Part shown: in pieces, positions 26,353-35,945 of the stretch | Layout of the letters: the number at the start of each line of letters is the position of its first letter | Position numbering within the stretch: position 1 is the first letter of the stretch | Position numbers and translations under genes: made by a program | The notes under the pieces: model-generated | Databases searched by the model: none | Told to the model about the DNA's origin: nothing | Seen by the model: the letters and a program-made list of their open reading frames with translations, nothing else | Assembly (NCBI GenBank): GCA_000169115.1 | Contig: AAVV01000004.1 | Span: forward strand, 186,001 to 250,000 | Origin: a marine gamma proteobacterium HTCC2080 | GTDB lineage: Bacteria; Pseudomonadota; Gammaproteobacteria; Pseudomonadales; Halieaceae | Reading direction: 5' to 3' | Length of the DNA stretch: 64,000 nt

Positions 26353-27297
26353 TTATCGCCGGCAATAGGCCCACAGACACAGCTGCTGCAATGCCACTGT
26401 CGCCCCCGCCAAAGCTGTAATCTCACTGACATCGTATGGGGGGGCCACCTCGACCACATCCATGCCCACCAAATTTATACCTCGCAGGTTCTGCAACAAC
26501 TGCAGGGCTTGATGTGTAGAGAGCCCACCCACAACGGGTGTTCCCGTGCCCGGAGCAAAACTCGGGTCGAGACAATCGATATCGAAGGTGAGGTAACAGG
26601 GCCTGTCACCCACAATGCTTTTTACCCGCTGAGCAATAGCAGCCGCACCTTGCTCATGCACCGTAGGGCCATCAAAAATATTAAAGCCCATGGTCGATTC
26701 GTTGTAGGTGCGCAGACCTATCTGGGCCGAATGTTCAGGCACCACTAATCCTTGTTTTGTGGCGTGATAAAACATCGTGCCATGATCGATGCGTTCACCA
26801 TCATCTTCCCAGGTGTCAGAGTGCGCATCGAAGTGAATCAACGCTAAAGGTCCGTACTTTTCAGCGTGAGCTCGCAACAACGGATATGAGACAAAGTGAT
26901 CGCCACCCATAGACAGCAGGGCAGTATCGGTAGCCAGAATAGCTTTAGCCTGCTGATAAATTTGCTCGGGCACTTTCTCGGGAGTACCTGCATCGAAGGG
27001 GCAGTCGCCATAGTCAACGATTGCCAGTTCTTCCAACGGTGAAAAATCCCAGCCCTGAACCTGATTTTCCCAGGCCAAACTCGCCGAGGCAGTGCGAATA
27101 CCTCGCGGGCCCAGTCGCGTGCCCGATCGGTTGGTGGTTGCAAGGTCAAAGGGCACACCGAGTACCGCAACATCGACCCCGGTCAAATCTCGGGTGTAGC
27201 GGCGGCGCATAAAGCTGGTGATGCCGCCATAGGTCGACTCGTCCTGAACGCCTTTTAGGCTCTCACGAGTCATTGCAAAATCGGTTTCTAACGACAT
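26353..27297 (-). CDS. ureohydrolase (agmatinase/guanidinobutyrase family)
   Basis: This binuclear manganese enzyme releases urea from a guanidino compound. The metal ligands follow the family order: His134 (SMGGDHF), Asp157, His159 and Asp161 (FDAHSD), Asp239 and Asp241 (FDIDCLDP). The length of 314 residues is typical of agmatinases. The substrate loop SFAPGTGTPVVGG is the bacterial agmatinase/guanidinobutyrase form rather than that of arginase. GGGAGG lies 11 bases before the start. It stands alone on the minus strand. Agmatine would give putrescine, which could connect to the polyamine-oxidising gene at 31.6 kb, but the specificity is not certain. Confidence 0.85.
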   Translation of the reverse strand: MSLETDFAMTRESLKGVQDESTYGGITSFMRRRYTRDLTGVDVAVLGVPFDLATTNRSGTRLGPRGIRTASASLAWENQVQGWDFSPLEELAIVDYGDCPFDAGTPEKVPEQIYQQAKAILATDTALLSMGGDHFVSYPLLRAHAEKYGPLALIHFDAHSDTWEDDGERIDHGTMFYHATKQGLVVPEHSAQIGLRTYNESTMGFNIFDGPTVHEQGAAAIAQRVKSIVGDRPCYLTFDIDCLDPSFAPGTGTPVVGGLSTHQALQLLQNLRGINLVGMDVVEVAPPYDVSEITALAGATVALQQLCLWAYCRR

Positions 27298-27620
27298 TAG
27301 GGTCGGGGCCTCCCAACAGCTTTCGAGTTAAGCACGTCACAGTGCGCGCGATGCTATCCGAACGTAATATCGCGCTTCTCTACCTCGCTGTCACTAATAA
27401 CCCACCTTGGGTCGTCATTTAGTTTTAGCACTCAGGCAGACACAGAACAGCTGCGGTATACGTTATCAGTCACGCTTCACTCAACAGGAAACGCTATCGC
27501 GAGTCTTGCAGGTATTTTTCAGCACGGCGCGTTGTGTTGCGACAGGGCATTAATGGACGTTTTCGGCACTTAGGAATGGGATGAGTCCACGCTATTTAGC
27601 GAACCTCGCTGCGAGATTAT
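27298..27620. other. intergenic region, no gene seen
   Basis: A 323-bp gap separates the ureohydrolase start from the stop of the enolase-superfamily gene; both are on the minus strand. It must contain the ureohydrolase promoter. No convincing frame, RNA gene or strong hairpin was found. Confidence 0.4.
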
Positions 27621-28829
27621 CTATCGAACAGGCTCAGATCCCATCTCTAAATGTAGCGACCCACCTTGCCACGGGTTCGCCCTGGCAACCGCTTCATTGA
27701 GTGAAACACCCAATCCGGGTTCGGTAGAAGGGATGACGTATCCATTTTGCCACTGTACCGGCTTATCGAGTAACTCGGCCTGAAAGCCCCCCCAGATTTC
27801 AATACCTTCGAGTATTAGGAAGTTCGGCGAACAGGTAGCCAATTGAATATTGGCCGCCCCTACTATCGGGCCGCAGTACATATGTGGCGCAAGCTGGGCG
27901 TAGTGCACCTCGGCTAATGCCGCTATTTTTTTGGCCTCCAAAAGGCCACCAACGCGTCCGAGGTTAAGCTGCAAAATAGAAGCGGCGCCGTCTGCCAAGA
28001 CTCTGGCAAATTCGTACTTAGTGCAAAGTCGCTCCCCCGTAGCCACGGGAATAGAGGTAGCTTGAGCAACACGAGCCATGGCTGCGGTATTTTCAGGAGG
28101 TGTGGGCTCCTCGAACCAAAGGGGGTCGTAGGGCTCAAGTCGCTTAGCGAGACGAATAGCACCAGCCGGAGAGAATTGTCCGTGAGTTCCAAAAAGCAGA
28201 TCCACTTCGGGACCAACAGCCTCCCGAATACGGCGAGTGAACTTTTCAGAGCGGTCTAGCTCCTGCCCCGTAGGCATACCTCCGTCAAACACAGTGTAGG
28301 GCCCCGCGGGGTCAAATTTAACCGCGGTAAAACCCTGTTTGACGTAGTCTAAAGCCCGCTTTGCGGCCCTGTCAGGATTAACATAAACGTGGTCCGTATC
28401 CTCCGGATCTGGATAGACGTCACCTGCCGCAGGATAAATATAGGTGTAGCTACGTAAGCGGTCGTGAACTTTTCCACCCAGCAGCTCATACACCGGTTTG
28501 TCACAGGCCTTACCGATAATGTCCCAACACGCCATTTCTAAAGCAGACAGAACGCTAACCAACGATACGTCAGGACGAAGGTTGTAGCCCGCACCGTAGA
28601 TTCGACGCCAAAGCCTTTCAATATGAAAAGGATCATGGCCAAGGACAAATCGTTCCGCGGTATCTCTGAGCATGATTTCCACGGTTTCGGCACTGAAAGT
28701 AGCGCAGTACACTTCACCATAACCGACGATGCCCGTATCGGTTACCAGCTTCACAAAAATAAAATAACGCCCACCAAACCGCGGTGGTGGATTGCCAACG
28801 ACGAAAGTTTCGAACTCTTTAATCACCAT
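27621..28829 (-). CDS. enolase-superfamily dehydratase/racemase (mandelate racemase-muconate lactonizing type)
   Basis: This TIM-barrel enzyme abstracts a proton alpha to a carboxylate, as in sugar-acid dehydratases. The N-terminal capping domain (residues 1-125) includes the 20s loop (NPPPRFGGRYF). The magnesium ligands are Asp210 (VDLLFGTHG), Glu240 (WFEEP) and Glu266 (ATGERL). His216 and the later His in APHMYCGP are candidate acid/base residues, as in the ManD/galactonate-dehydratase branch. The 402-residue length fits. Its ATG overlaps the stop of the upstream alcohol dehydrogenase by one base (28829), so the two are co-translated. A D-sugar acid or related hydroxy acid is the probable substrate, by inference. 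Confidence 0.85.
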   Translation of the reverse strand: MVIKEFETFVVGNPPPRFGGRYFIFVKLVTDTGIVGYGEVYCATFSAETVEIMLRDTAERFVLGHDPFHIERLWRRIYGAGYNLRPDVSLVSVLSALEMACWDIIGKACDKPVYELLGGKVHDRLRSYTYIYPAAGDVYPDPEDTDHVYVNPDRAAKRALDYVKQGFTAVKFDPAGPYTVFDGGMPTGQELDRSEKFTRRIREAVGPEVDLLFGTHGQFSPAGAIRLAKRLEPYDPLWFEEPTPPENTAAMARVAQATSIPVATGERLCTKYEFARVLADGAASILQLNLGRVGGLLEAKKIAALAEVHYAQLAPHMYCGPIVGAANIQLATCSPNFLILEGIEIWGGFQAELLDKPVQWQNGYVIPSTEPGLGVSLNEAVARANPWQGGSLHLEMGSEPVR

Positions 28830-29908
28830 TAAAAAATGACCACGTTACGTAATGCCTCGCCCCGTTTGACCGAAGCAATGGCTTCATTAATTTCCTCTAA
28901 TGCGTACCGCCCACTGATCATCTGATCAAGCTTGAGCTCACCGCTCTGGTACAAAGCCGCTAACTTAGGAATGTCGCGCTTCACTGATCCTGACCCCATC
29001 TTAGATCCCAGTACAGACTGACCGCGCGCTGCTAACTCACCCGGGTCATACTGTGCCATGACACCCGATGCCGGCATTCCAACAATGACAGCAGTACCAG
29101 ACTTCGCCAAAAAACTGACTGACTGCTCAATAGCCGCCTTCGCACCCACAGTGACAAATACGTAGTCAACGCCGCGACCGGCAGTCAGTGCAATAACCTG
29201 ATCGATACAGTCTTTTTCAGCGCTATTAACAGCGTGTGTCGCTCCAAACTGCTGGGCAAGCTCCAACTTATCATCAAGTAAATCGAGCGCAATAACCTGT
29301 GAAGCACCAGCATGCACCGCACCCTGAATACTGTTAATCCCCACACCACCACAGCCGATGACAGCCACCGTACTGCCCGCCTTAACCTGCGCAGTATTGA
29401 CCACGGCACCAAAGCCCGTGAGTACACCACAGGCCAATATTGATGCGACGTCCAATGGAATGTCTTCTGGAATCACACAAACCTGGCTTTGCTCTACGAC
29501 CACCTGCTCTGCAAAAGCACCGCTATTGAGCCCTTGGGAGACAACTTGGCCACTGCTATCAGATATTGGGCTCTGCTGATCTAGAGGAAAGGCACCGTCG
29601 CACTGGGTTTCAATCGACTGATTACAATAGTGACAGTTACCGCAAGAGCGAATAAGTGTTACCACCACGGGATCACCCGGCTTCAAATCTACGACACCCG
29701 AACCGATGGACTCCACGACACCTGACGCCTCGTGACCATAAACTGCGGGTAAGTCTCCACCCCAACCGCCATCAATTAAAATGACATCGCTATGACAAAT
29801 GGCACAGGCGGTTAGCCGAACCTTGACCTCACCCGCTTTGGGTTCGGCAATGTCTAATTCTTCAATGGTCAGGGGATGTCCAAAGGCCCGGCAAACAGCT
29901 GCTTTCAT
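28829..29908 (-). CDS. zinc-dependent medium-chain alcohol dehydrogenase
   Basis: This NAD(P)-dependent oxidoreductase of 359 residues carries catalytic zinc ligands Cys38 (CAICHSD) and His59 (VYGHE) and structural zinc cysteines 89, 92, 95 and 103 (CGNCHYC and TQCDG). The Rossmann motif is IGCGGVG. The layout matches class III-like and aryl/alkyl alcohol dehydrogenases. AAGGA lies nine bases before the start. It is the first gene of a two-gene operon with the enolase-superfamily enzyme, overlapping by one base. It diverges from the 3-hydroxyisobutyrate dehydrogenase-like gene 91 bp away, suggesting one catabolic regulon. Confidence 0.9.
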   Translation of the reverse strand: MKAAVCRAFGHPLTIEELDIAEPKAGEVKVRLTACAICHSDVILIDGGWGGDLPAVYGHEASGVVESIGSGVVDLKPGDPVVVTLIRSCGNCHYCNQSIETQCDGAFPLDQQSPISDSSGQVVSQGLNSGAFAEQVVVEQSQVCVIPEDIPLDVASILACGVLTGFGAVVNTAQVKAGSTVAVIGCGGVGINSIQGAVHAGASQVIALDLLDDKLELAQQFGATHAVNSAEKDCIDQVIALTAGRGVDYVFVTVGAKAAIEQSVSFLAKSGTAVIVGMPASGVMAQYDPGELAARGQSVLGSKMGSGSVKRDIPKLAALYQSGELKLDQMISGRYALEEINEAIASVKRGEALRNVVIF

Positions 29909-29999
29909 TTTTCGTTTTCCTTGGGCGTTGAATCCAGTAATTTACCAACTGTAACGTGCTGATTTCATAAATCACGATGTCCAGAAGGATAACACCACG

Positions 30000-30969
30000 A
30001 TGCGGGTAGGATTTATTGGCTTGGGTAATGTGGGATCAAAGCTAGCGGGCAGCCTGCTCCGCAATGAGATGTCCTTAATCGTTCGAGATCTAACAAGCCC
30101 TGGCAAAACCGTTCCTGGATGGCGGCGCGCAATGGGCCAACTCCCCTGCTGAAATGGCAGAGGCCGCTGACGTGATCATTACGTGTTTGCCGAGCCCAAA
30201 GGCCTGCGCAGAGGTTATGGAGGCCGAAAACGGGGTCATTGCAGGCCTAGGGCCCGGCAAGATCTGGATAGAAATGAGCACCACCGACCACCGAGAGGTA
30301 CAACGCTTGGGGCACAAGGTCGCGCAGACTGGCGCAGACCCCGCTGACTGCCCGGTTTCAGGTGGCTGTCATCGCGCCGCAACCGGCAACATCGCTATTT
30401 TAGCGGGCTGCGAACGGCCGGTTTTCGAAAACATTTTACCCTTGTTAACCGTGCTGGGGCGGCGGATTTTACACAGTGGGCCCCTGGGCAGTGCTTCAAA
30501 AATAAAGGTAATGACCAACTACTTGGCAACCGCCAATTTGGTAACCCTCTGTGAGGCGCTGGTGACAGCCCAACAGTCTGACCTCGACCTAGCCACCGTT
30601 TACGAAGCTATTCGTATTTCGTCGGGTAATTCCTTTGTTCATGAAACCGAAAGTCAGGTCATCCTAAATGGCAGCCGTGACATTAACTTCACCATGGACC
30701 TTGTGCTGAAAGATATCGGCTTATTTCAAAGCATGGCCGACCAGGCCGGTGTACCTCTGGAAATCTCTCCCCAGCTGATCAAGATCTTTGAAGACGGACA
30801 GGCTCGGTTTGGTGAACGCGAGTGGTCACCCAATATTATTCGGCGCCTTGAAGAGGCCTGTGGTGCGCAAGTGTTAGCAGAGGGCTTTCCCGCACAAATG
30901 CATGATAACGAGCCCGAGGAGCCGGGTTATGAAGTAGTACCGCCGGGGAAAGGGCAACAACGCCTATGA
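30000..30969 (+). pseudogene. 3-hydroxyisobutyrate dehydrogenase-like gene with a frameshift
   Basis: The ATG at 30000 (AAGGA ten bases upstream) begins the Rossmann motif MRVGFIGLGNVGSKLAG. After Asp30 the frame leads to an early stop; the rest of the protein continues in the next frame with LAKPFLDGGAQWANS. The discrepancy lies within bases 30090-30099: ten bases where nine or twelve are needed. Downstream motifs of the beta-hydroxyacid dehydrogenase family are intact: DCPVSGGCHRAATGN (substrate binding), GSASKIKVMTNYL with the catalytic Lys, and an all-helical C-domain. Restored, it would be about 322 residues. Whether this is a pseudogene or a read error cannot be decided here. It diverges from the alcohol dehydrogenase operon. 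Confidence 0.8.
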
Positions 30970-31096
30970 GCTATGAGTGCGAGCACCTCGCCGCCCATGC
31001 GCTATTCCTACCCTATAAGCGCGAGCACGCAAGTCAGCGAGTTTGTTATGGTAGGCCAAACGAGTACGGCACCTCTGACTTAGGATCTATGACCCC

Positions 31097-31549
31097 ATGA
31101 GAAATATCTATCACTCCTTATTACTAACCGGCGTAGTACTGGTCTCCCCGCTGATTGCCAGCGCTGATAGCGACCAGACCGCGGGAGATTGGTTTAAGAA
31201 TTCTTACGGTCCCTTGTGGGCAGACACCCCCTACCAAGATATTGAAGCGATTTTGACGCACTACCATAGCGAGATCGTGACCCATGGCTCGGACGGCTCA
31301 CTCAGCACCACGCCCAGCCGAGAATGGCTTACAGCCCCCATGGATAGCTGGCGGGAAGAAGGCTGGGTTCGTGCCGAATTAACCGACATGACAGCCACTA
31401 GTATTAATGCTGCAACCACTGGCGTGATGACCGTTTGGACCGACTACTACGCCGGCGACGTCACCGAAACAAGTTGTGGTTGGTATTTGGTGGATGCCAT
31501 TAACAATGAATGGAAAATCACCCATTACGCCGACACACCCTGCTCCTAA
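31097..31549 (+). CDS. secreted NTF2/SnoaL-like protein
   Basis: The 150-residue product has a signal peptide (LLLTGVVLVSPLIASA). The mature part has the cone-shaped NTF2-like pattern: helices at YQDIEAILTHYHSEIVTH, then strands WVRAELTDMTATSI, GVMTVWTDYYAG, CGWYLVDAI, EWKITHYADTPC. Two cysteines near the end could form a disulfide. AGGA lies 11 bases before the ATG. The fold serves enzymes and binding proteins; no catalytic residues can be assigned. It precedes the Tat flavoprotein by 79 bp and may be cotranscribed. Confidence 0.65.
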   Translation: MRNIYHSLLLTGVVLVSPLIASADSDQTAGDWFKNSYGPLWADTPYQDIEAILTHYHSEIVTHGSDGSLSTTPSREWLTAPMDSWREEGWVRAELTDMTATSINAATTGVMTVWTDYYAGDVTETSCGWYLVDAINNEWKITHYADTPCS

Positions 31550-31628
31550 TTCTCACTGCTCAAAGACAGCGAGACCTTTACGATCGAAGTGAGTGCTTGT
31601 TAAACATGATGAAAACGAGGACCGACCA

Positions 31629-33521
31629 GTGACACGGAAAACCGATGAGCAATTGGGTATGCATCGATCGATTACTCGCAGGGATTTCGTTCAAGGTAGC
31701 AGTCTAGCTGTGCTGGGCGCCGTCACCTCGGGCGCTTTCAGCGTCACCGCAACGACGGCAGCCGAAGCGGCCTCAGCACGCACACCCGGCAGCTATTACC
31801 CGCCGACCAAAACAGGGATGCGCGGCTCTCACAATGGTGCCTATGAAGTAGCCCATGCCCTAGCAAGACAGGGCGCAAGTTTTGATAACCCCGAAGATAC
31901 CGGTGAGGAATACGACCTTGTGATTGTCGGGGCCGGCATTTCTGGCCTCGCCGCAGCGTATTACTATCGTAAGCGCTTTGGCAACGACACGCGCATTTTG
32001 TTGCTTGAAAATCACGATGATTTTGGGGGACACGCCAAGCGTAATGAATTTCATCAGGGTGGCAGCATGGTGCTCTCCCTTGGCGGCACTCACAATCTTG
32101 AGTGGTGGCAGTTTAGTGATGCCGTGAAAGACTTTATGGATGAGTTCGGCGTTGATGTAAAAGCCATGCTCAAGAACATGGATTTCGATTACGGGCAGAG
32201 CGCACCAAACAGCCCCGCTATGTGGTTTGACGAAGACACCTATGGCGTTAACCGACTCGTGCCACGTCTCGATCTCAACAGGCGGCTAACTGCCGACACG
32301 ATCGATCTAATCCCAATTTCTGAAGCGGGACGTGAATCGCTGAAAGCTTTCTATGGACGCAGCGATGATGTTTTCGCCGAGCTCAGCGAATCTGAAACCG
32401 ATGAGCTGCTTTCCAGTATTAGCTATCCCGATTTTTTGCGGAAATATGGCGGCCTCACTGAAGACGCAGTACAGCTCTTTGACAAAAAAGAGCACGGCGC
32501 CTGGGGCATTGAAATGCGCGCACTCTCCGCCAACGATGCACTCTGGGACGACAACCCTGGCCGCCACTTAATGGGTGACGAATGGTCCTATGAAGGCCGT
32601 GATTACCCGGCGGCGCTGTGGCCTGATGGCAATGCCAGTTTGGTGCGCCTCATGGTGGCGGGCTTGCTGCCACACGTTGCACCCAACGTCACAGCCGACA
32701 ACGTCGCCCTCGCCAAATTTAACTATGCCGCACTTGATGAGCCTGAAGGTGCCGTGCGTTTGCGTCTCAATGCCACCGTCGTCAACACGATAAATACCGA
32801 GACGGGCGCCAGCGTCACTTATGCCGAAGGCGGTCAACTGAAGAGGGTGACAACGAAACATGCAGTCCTCGCGTGTTACCACAGCGTGATTCCCCATCTG
32901 TGCCCTTCTTTACCTGAACAACAAAAGGAAGCGCTCAAGTACCAGGTCAAAATCCCCCTCATACTCACCAATGTACTAATTCGCAATACCGATGCGCTTG
33001 ATAAGCTAGGTGTGGACGGCATCAATTGCCCAGGGCGCTTGCATGCCCGCCTCTTTTTATTCCGCGGCATTAATAACGGTGGCTATGACCATGCCGCAGA
33101 CGACTCAGGTCCAGTCTCCCTGGTGTTCTGGGGGTCTATATCGCCCCCCGATGACGCTATTGATCTCAAGAGTCAGTTGCGCGCATCGCGACAAAAATTG
33201 CTCGATTTATCCTTTGAGGATTTTGAACGAGAGGTTCGCACTGTGCTCAATGACCTGTTGGGCCCCGAGGGCTTTGACGTCAATGAAGATATTCTGGCCA
33301 TTACGGTTAACCGCTGGCCCCATGGTTATGCCTATGAGTACATGGATCTTTGGGATCCCGATTGGGCGGAGGGTGAAGCCCCCCACGAAATCGCCCGCCA
33401 ACCCTTTGGCGCCATTGCCATTGCCAACTCTGACGCGGGGGCTTCGGCCTATACCCATGTCGCGATCGATGAAGCGTATCGTGCTATTGGTGAACTGCCT
33501 CACAACAGCGAAACCACATAG
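31629..33521 (+). CDS. Tat-exported FAD oxidoreductase, spermidine dehydrogenase-like
   Basis: From the GTG at 31629 (GAGG eight bases upstream) the protein is 630 residues. A twin-arginine motif TRRDF at about 16-20 followed by a hydrophobic run ending in EAA marks Tat export of a folded flavoprotein. The FAD Rossmann motif is VIVGAGISG near 100-106, followed by LENHDDFGGHAKRNEF. The N-terminal phrase QLGMHRSITRRDF and overall length resemble periplasmic spermidine dehydrogenase of Pseudomonas and related bacteria. That enzyme cleaves spermidine using an external electron acceptor. The assignment rests on motif resemblance; substrate could be another amine. A GTG 12 codons earlier is an alternative start. 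The NTF2-like gene upstream may be a partner. Confidence 0.72.
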   Translation: MTRKTDEQLGMHRSITRRDFVQGSSLAVLGAVTSGAFSVTATTAAEAASARTPGSYYPPTKTGMRGSHNGAYEVAHALARQGASFDNPEDTGEEYDLVIVGAGISGLAAAYYYRKRFGNDTRILLLENHDDFGGHAKRNEFHQGGSMVLSLGGTHNLEWWQFSDAVKDFMDEFGVDVKAMLKNMDFDYGQSAPNSPAMWFDEDTYGVNRLVPRLDLNRRLTADTIDLIPISEAGRESLKAFYGRSDDVFAELSESETDELLSSISYPDFLRKYGGLTEDAVQLFDKKEHGAWGIEMRALSANDALWDDNPGRHLMGDEWSYEGRDYPAALWPDGNASLVRLMVAGLLPHVAPNVTADNVALAKFNYAALDEPEGAVRLRLNATVVNTINTETGASVTYAEGGQLKRVTTKHAVLACYHSVIPHLCPSLPEQQKEALKYQVKIPLILTNVLIRNTDALDKLGVDGINCPGRLHARLFLFRGINNGGYDHAADDSGPVSLVFWGSISPPDDAIDLKSQLRASRQKLLDLSFEDFEREVRTVLNDLLGPEGFDVNEDILAITVNRWPHGYAYEYMDLWDPDWAEGEAPHEIARQPFGAIAIANSDAGASAYTHVAIDEAYRAIGELPHNSETT

Positions 33522-33642
33522 CCCGCAACGGCCAGACCTGTTTTTGGCAAGTTTCAGTTGTGACGTTGCTATGGAATGGTTAATACCGCCGAGGCACCGC
33601 ATTACGGCCGTGGTCGGCGAAGGAAAACAAAAGCTTCAGTAG

Positions 33643-34599
33643 CTAGGCTTGACCTTCTGACGCGCCGTTTTCACCCGTGCCAATAACATCATCAATGCGA
33701 CGCTCAACAACACTCGCCGGATCTTGGTGAATTACAATATCGGCACCGGGTATGGCTTGGCGCAATGCCGCCTCACGGTTATCAGCAATCTTGTGCGACT
33801 CGGATAAATGCATCTCATCATCAAGCTCAAGATGCAACTGAATATATACCGTACGGCCCGACACCCGCGTCCGTAAATCATGGGCCCCCAACACCTGAGG
33901 GTGGTCTGTCGCAATGCGTAAAATATCGTCGCGCTGGTCATCAGGCAGCTCGTGATCCAAGAGATCGTTCAACGCCTCTTTGGCGATCTGCCCGGCGCTG
34001 TACAAGATGTAAATAGCAACGCCTAGAGCAAACAGTGGGTCCATGGCATACCAACCCTGCTGGGATAACAACAGCGCCACAATGATGGCGGCATTGGTAA
34101 GCAAGTCAGTTTTGTAGTGCAACGAATCGGCCTTAATAGCCACCGAATTCGTTCGGCGAATTACGTAAGCCTGAATAACCAGTAAAATCAGAGTGGCCAC
34201 AATCGCAAATGCCATCACCGCCAACCCCACACCCAGCTCATTAATCGGCCTTGGCTGAACCCATCGTTCAATAGATTCAATAATGAGGAACAGACCCGAG
34301 CCAGCAATGAACATTGCCTGAGCGAGACCCGCAATTGATTCGGCCTTGCCATGACCGAAGCGGTGCTCGCTGTCAGGGGGGGCCAATGCGTAGCGCACCG
34401 CAAACAAGTTGATCACAGAGGCCCCGGCATCAAGCAGCGAATCGACTAATGAAGCCAGAACACTGACAGAGTTGGTGGTGATGTAAGCGGCGAGCTTCAC
34501 CGCAATAAGGATCCCAGCGGTCGTCACCGATGCGTAGGTCGCCAACTTCAGAAGTCGGCTGATTTCTGCACTTTCAACATGGGAGTGGTGATCGCTCAT
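33643..34599 (-). CDS. fieF: cation diffusion facilitator, FieF (YiiP)-like
   Basis: This inner-membrane Zn/Fe exporter exchanges divalent metal for protons. The 318-residue protein has six TM helices. The transport-site residues match YiiP: Asp53 and Asp57 in ASLVDSLLDAGAS and His161 and Asp165 in SLHYKTDLL. HRFGHGKAES carries the loop that forms the dimer/metal bridge. The cytoplasmic C-terminal domain has metal-binding histidines (LHLELDDEMHLSESHKIAD). It is alone on the minus strand and diverges from the proline iminopeptidase. Family identity is strong; iron or zinc preference is inferred. Confidence 0.9.
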   Translation of the reverse strand: MSDHHSHVESAEISRLLKLATYASVTTAGILIAVKLAAYITTNSVSVLASLVDSLLDAGASVINLFAVRYALAPPDSEHRFGHGKAESIAGLAQAMFIAGSGLFLIIESIERWVQPRPINELGVGLAVMAFAIVATLILLVIQAYVIRRTNSVAIKADSLHYKTDLLTNAAIIVALLLSQQGWYAMDPLFALGVAIYILYSAGQIAKEALNDLLDHELPDDQRDDILRIATDHPQVLGAHDLRTRVSGRTVYIQLHLELDDEMHLSESHKIADNREAALRQAIPGADIVIHQDPASVVERRIDDVIGTGENGASEGQA

Positions 34600-34928
34600 G
34601 GTCCTATGATGCCAGAGCCTAAGGTTAGGATCTCTACCTTGTTAGGCACTTCTGACAGCACCGTGCCGTGGGCGAAGTGCAATGGATGAAGTGCCGCACG
34701 TGAAATGCTACACGCCTTGCGAAAATCCCCCTGTAATTAACAACGAAAATTCCTGCTCGACCAACAAATGCGCAATTTTTTAATAGGTTTTGTTAACCAA
34801 AGATCCTTCAAATCATTGGCCCATCGCATTCGAATGGCAGCGCATCAACTTTTAGCCGCCTGTTTGCTTGCAACATGACGACGACCTTGTAGTCTTACGC
34901 CACCCAAAAATTGTTTTCAAGGAACCCA
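34600..34928. other. divergent intergenic region, no gene seen
   Basis: This 329-bp region between the divergent cation exporter and proline iminopeptidase should hold both promoters. A loose symmetric element (CCTAAGGT near 34618 and ACCTTGTTAGG near 34636) lies close to the exporter start and could be a metal-regulator site, but the arms overlap imperfectly. Confidence 0.35.
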
Positions 34929-35873
34929 ATGGAATTTCTGTACCCCCCGATTGAACCCCGACACCACGGCTGGCTAAACGTTGGCGATGGTCACGAAATT
35001 TATTTTGAAGAATCGGGCAATCCTGAGGGCAAACCCTGCATCTTTGTGCACGGTGGTCCTGGGGGCGGGTCATCTCCGGAAGCTCGGCAATTTTTTGATC
35101 CCGAGCGGTATCGCATTGTGGTGTTTGACCAGCGCGGCTGTGGTCAGTCGCGACCCCATGCCTCGCTAGAAGCCAATACGACTTGGCATTTGGTGTCGGA
35201 CATAGAACGGCTGCGGGAATCCTTAAATATTAAACAGTGGTTAGTATTTGGCGGATCATGGGGAAGTACGCTCGCCCTCGCCTATGCACAAACGTATCCC
35301 GAGGCCGTCACCGAGCTGGTGCTGCGCGGTATTTTTCTATTACGCCCTCAGGAAATTCACTGGTTTTATCAAGAGGGTGCCAGCGCGCTGTACCCCGACA
35401 CCTGGCAAAACTACCTGGCACCCATTCCGGAAGCCGAACGCGGTGATTTAGTGACCGCCTTCCATAAACGTTTGACCAGCGACGATGAAGCGACTCGCCT
35501 CGCCGCCGCCCGGGCTTGGTCGGTGTGGGAAGCGTCAGCGAGCTTCCTCATTCAAAATGGCGATTTTATGGAAAAGTTGGACGCCCCCGATGCCGCTCTT
35601 GCGATGGCGCGTATTGAATGTCACTACTTTGTTAACGACGGATTTTTTGATGGCCCCAATGAGCTAATAGAAAATATCGATCGAATTCGGCACATACCCA
35701 CAGTGATTGTGCAGGGGCGATACGACGTCGTGTGTCCCCCAGTAACCGCCTGGGATTTGCATAACGCCTGGCCCGAAGCCGAGTTTAATCTCATACCCAA
35801 TGCCGGACATTCGGCCTTCGACCCCGCCAATACCCAAGCCTTGGTGGCGGCAACTGATAACTTTGCCGCTTAA
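34929..35873 (+). CDS. pip: proline iminopeptidase (alpha/beta hydrolase, S33)
   Basis: This cytosolic peptidase removes N-terminal proline. From the ATG at 34929 (AAGGA close upstream) it has 314 residues beginning MEFLYPPIEPRHHGWL, the usual start for the family. Motifs are the oxyanion loop HGGPGGG at 41-47, the nucleophile Ser110 in GGSWGS, the acidic residue in GRYDVVCP, and the catalytic His in NAGHSAFD. DQRGCGQSRPHAS is diagnostic of bacterial Pip. A frame opening at a TTG at 34911 lacks a ribosome site. Confidence 0.92.
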   Translation: MEFLYPPIEPRHHGWLNVGDGHEIYFEESGNPEGKPCIFVHGGPGGGSSPEARQFFDPERYRIVVFDQRGCGQSRPHASLEANTTWHLVSDIERLRESLNIKQWLVFGGSWGSTLALAYAQTYPEAVTELVLRGIFLLRPQEIHWFYQEGASALYPDTWQNYLAPIPEAERGDLVTAFHKRLTSDDEATRLAAARAWSVWEASASFLIQNGDFMEKLDAPDAALAMARIECHYFVNDGFFDGPNELIENIDRIRHIPTVIVQGRYDVVCPPVTAWDLHNAWPEAEFNLIPNAGHSAFDPANTQALVAATDNFAA

Positions 35874-35899
35874 CATAGACACCGTGGTCTATGGCCTTG

Positions 35900-35945
35900 C
35901 TCAGCCCGCCTAGAGCCCTCGCTAGCGGGAGGGCTGAGCCCGCTT
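35900..35945 (+). terminator. candidate terminator hairpin after proline iminopeptidase
   Basis: AGCCCTC at 35914-35920 pairs with GAGGGCT at 35929-35935 (8-base loop), and CTCAGCCC at 35900-35907 can alternatively pair with GGGCTGAG at 35931-35938. A TTTT run follows at about 35942. The short T tract makes it only moderately convincing. Confidence 0.4.
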
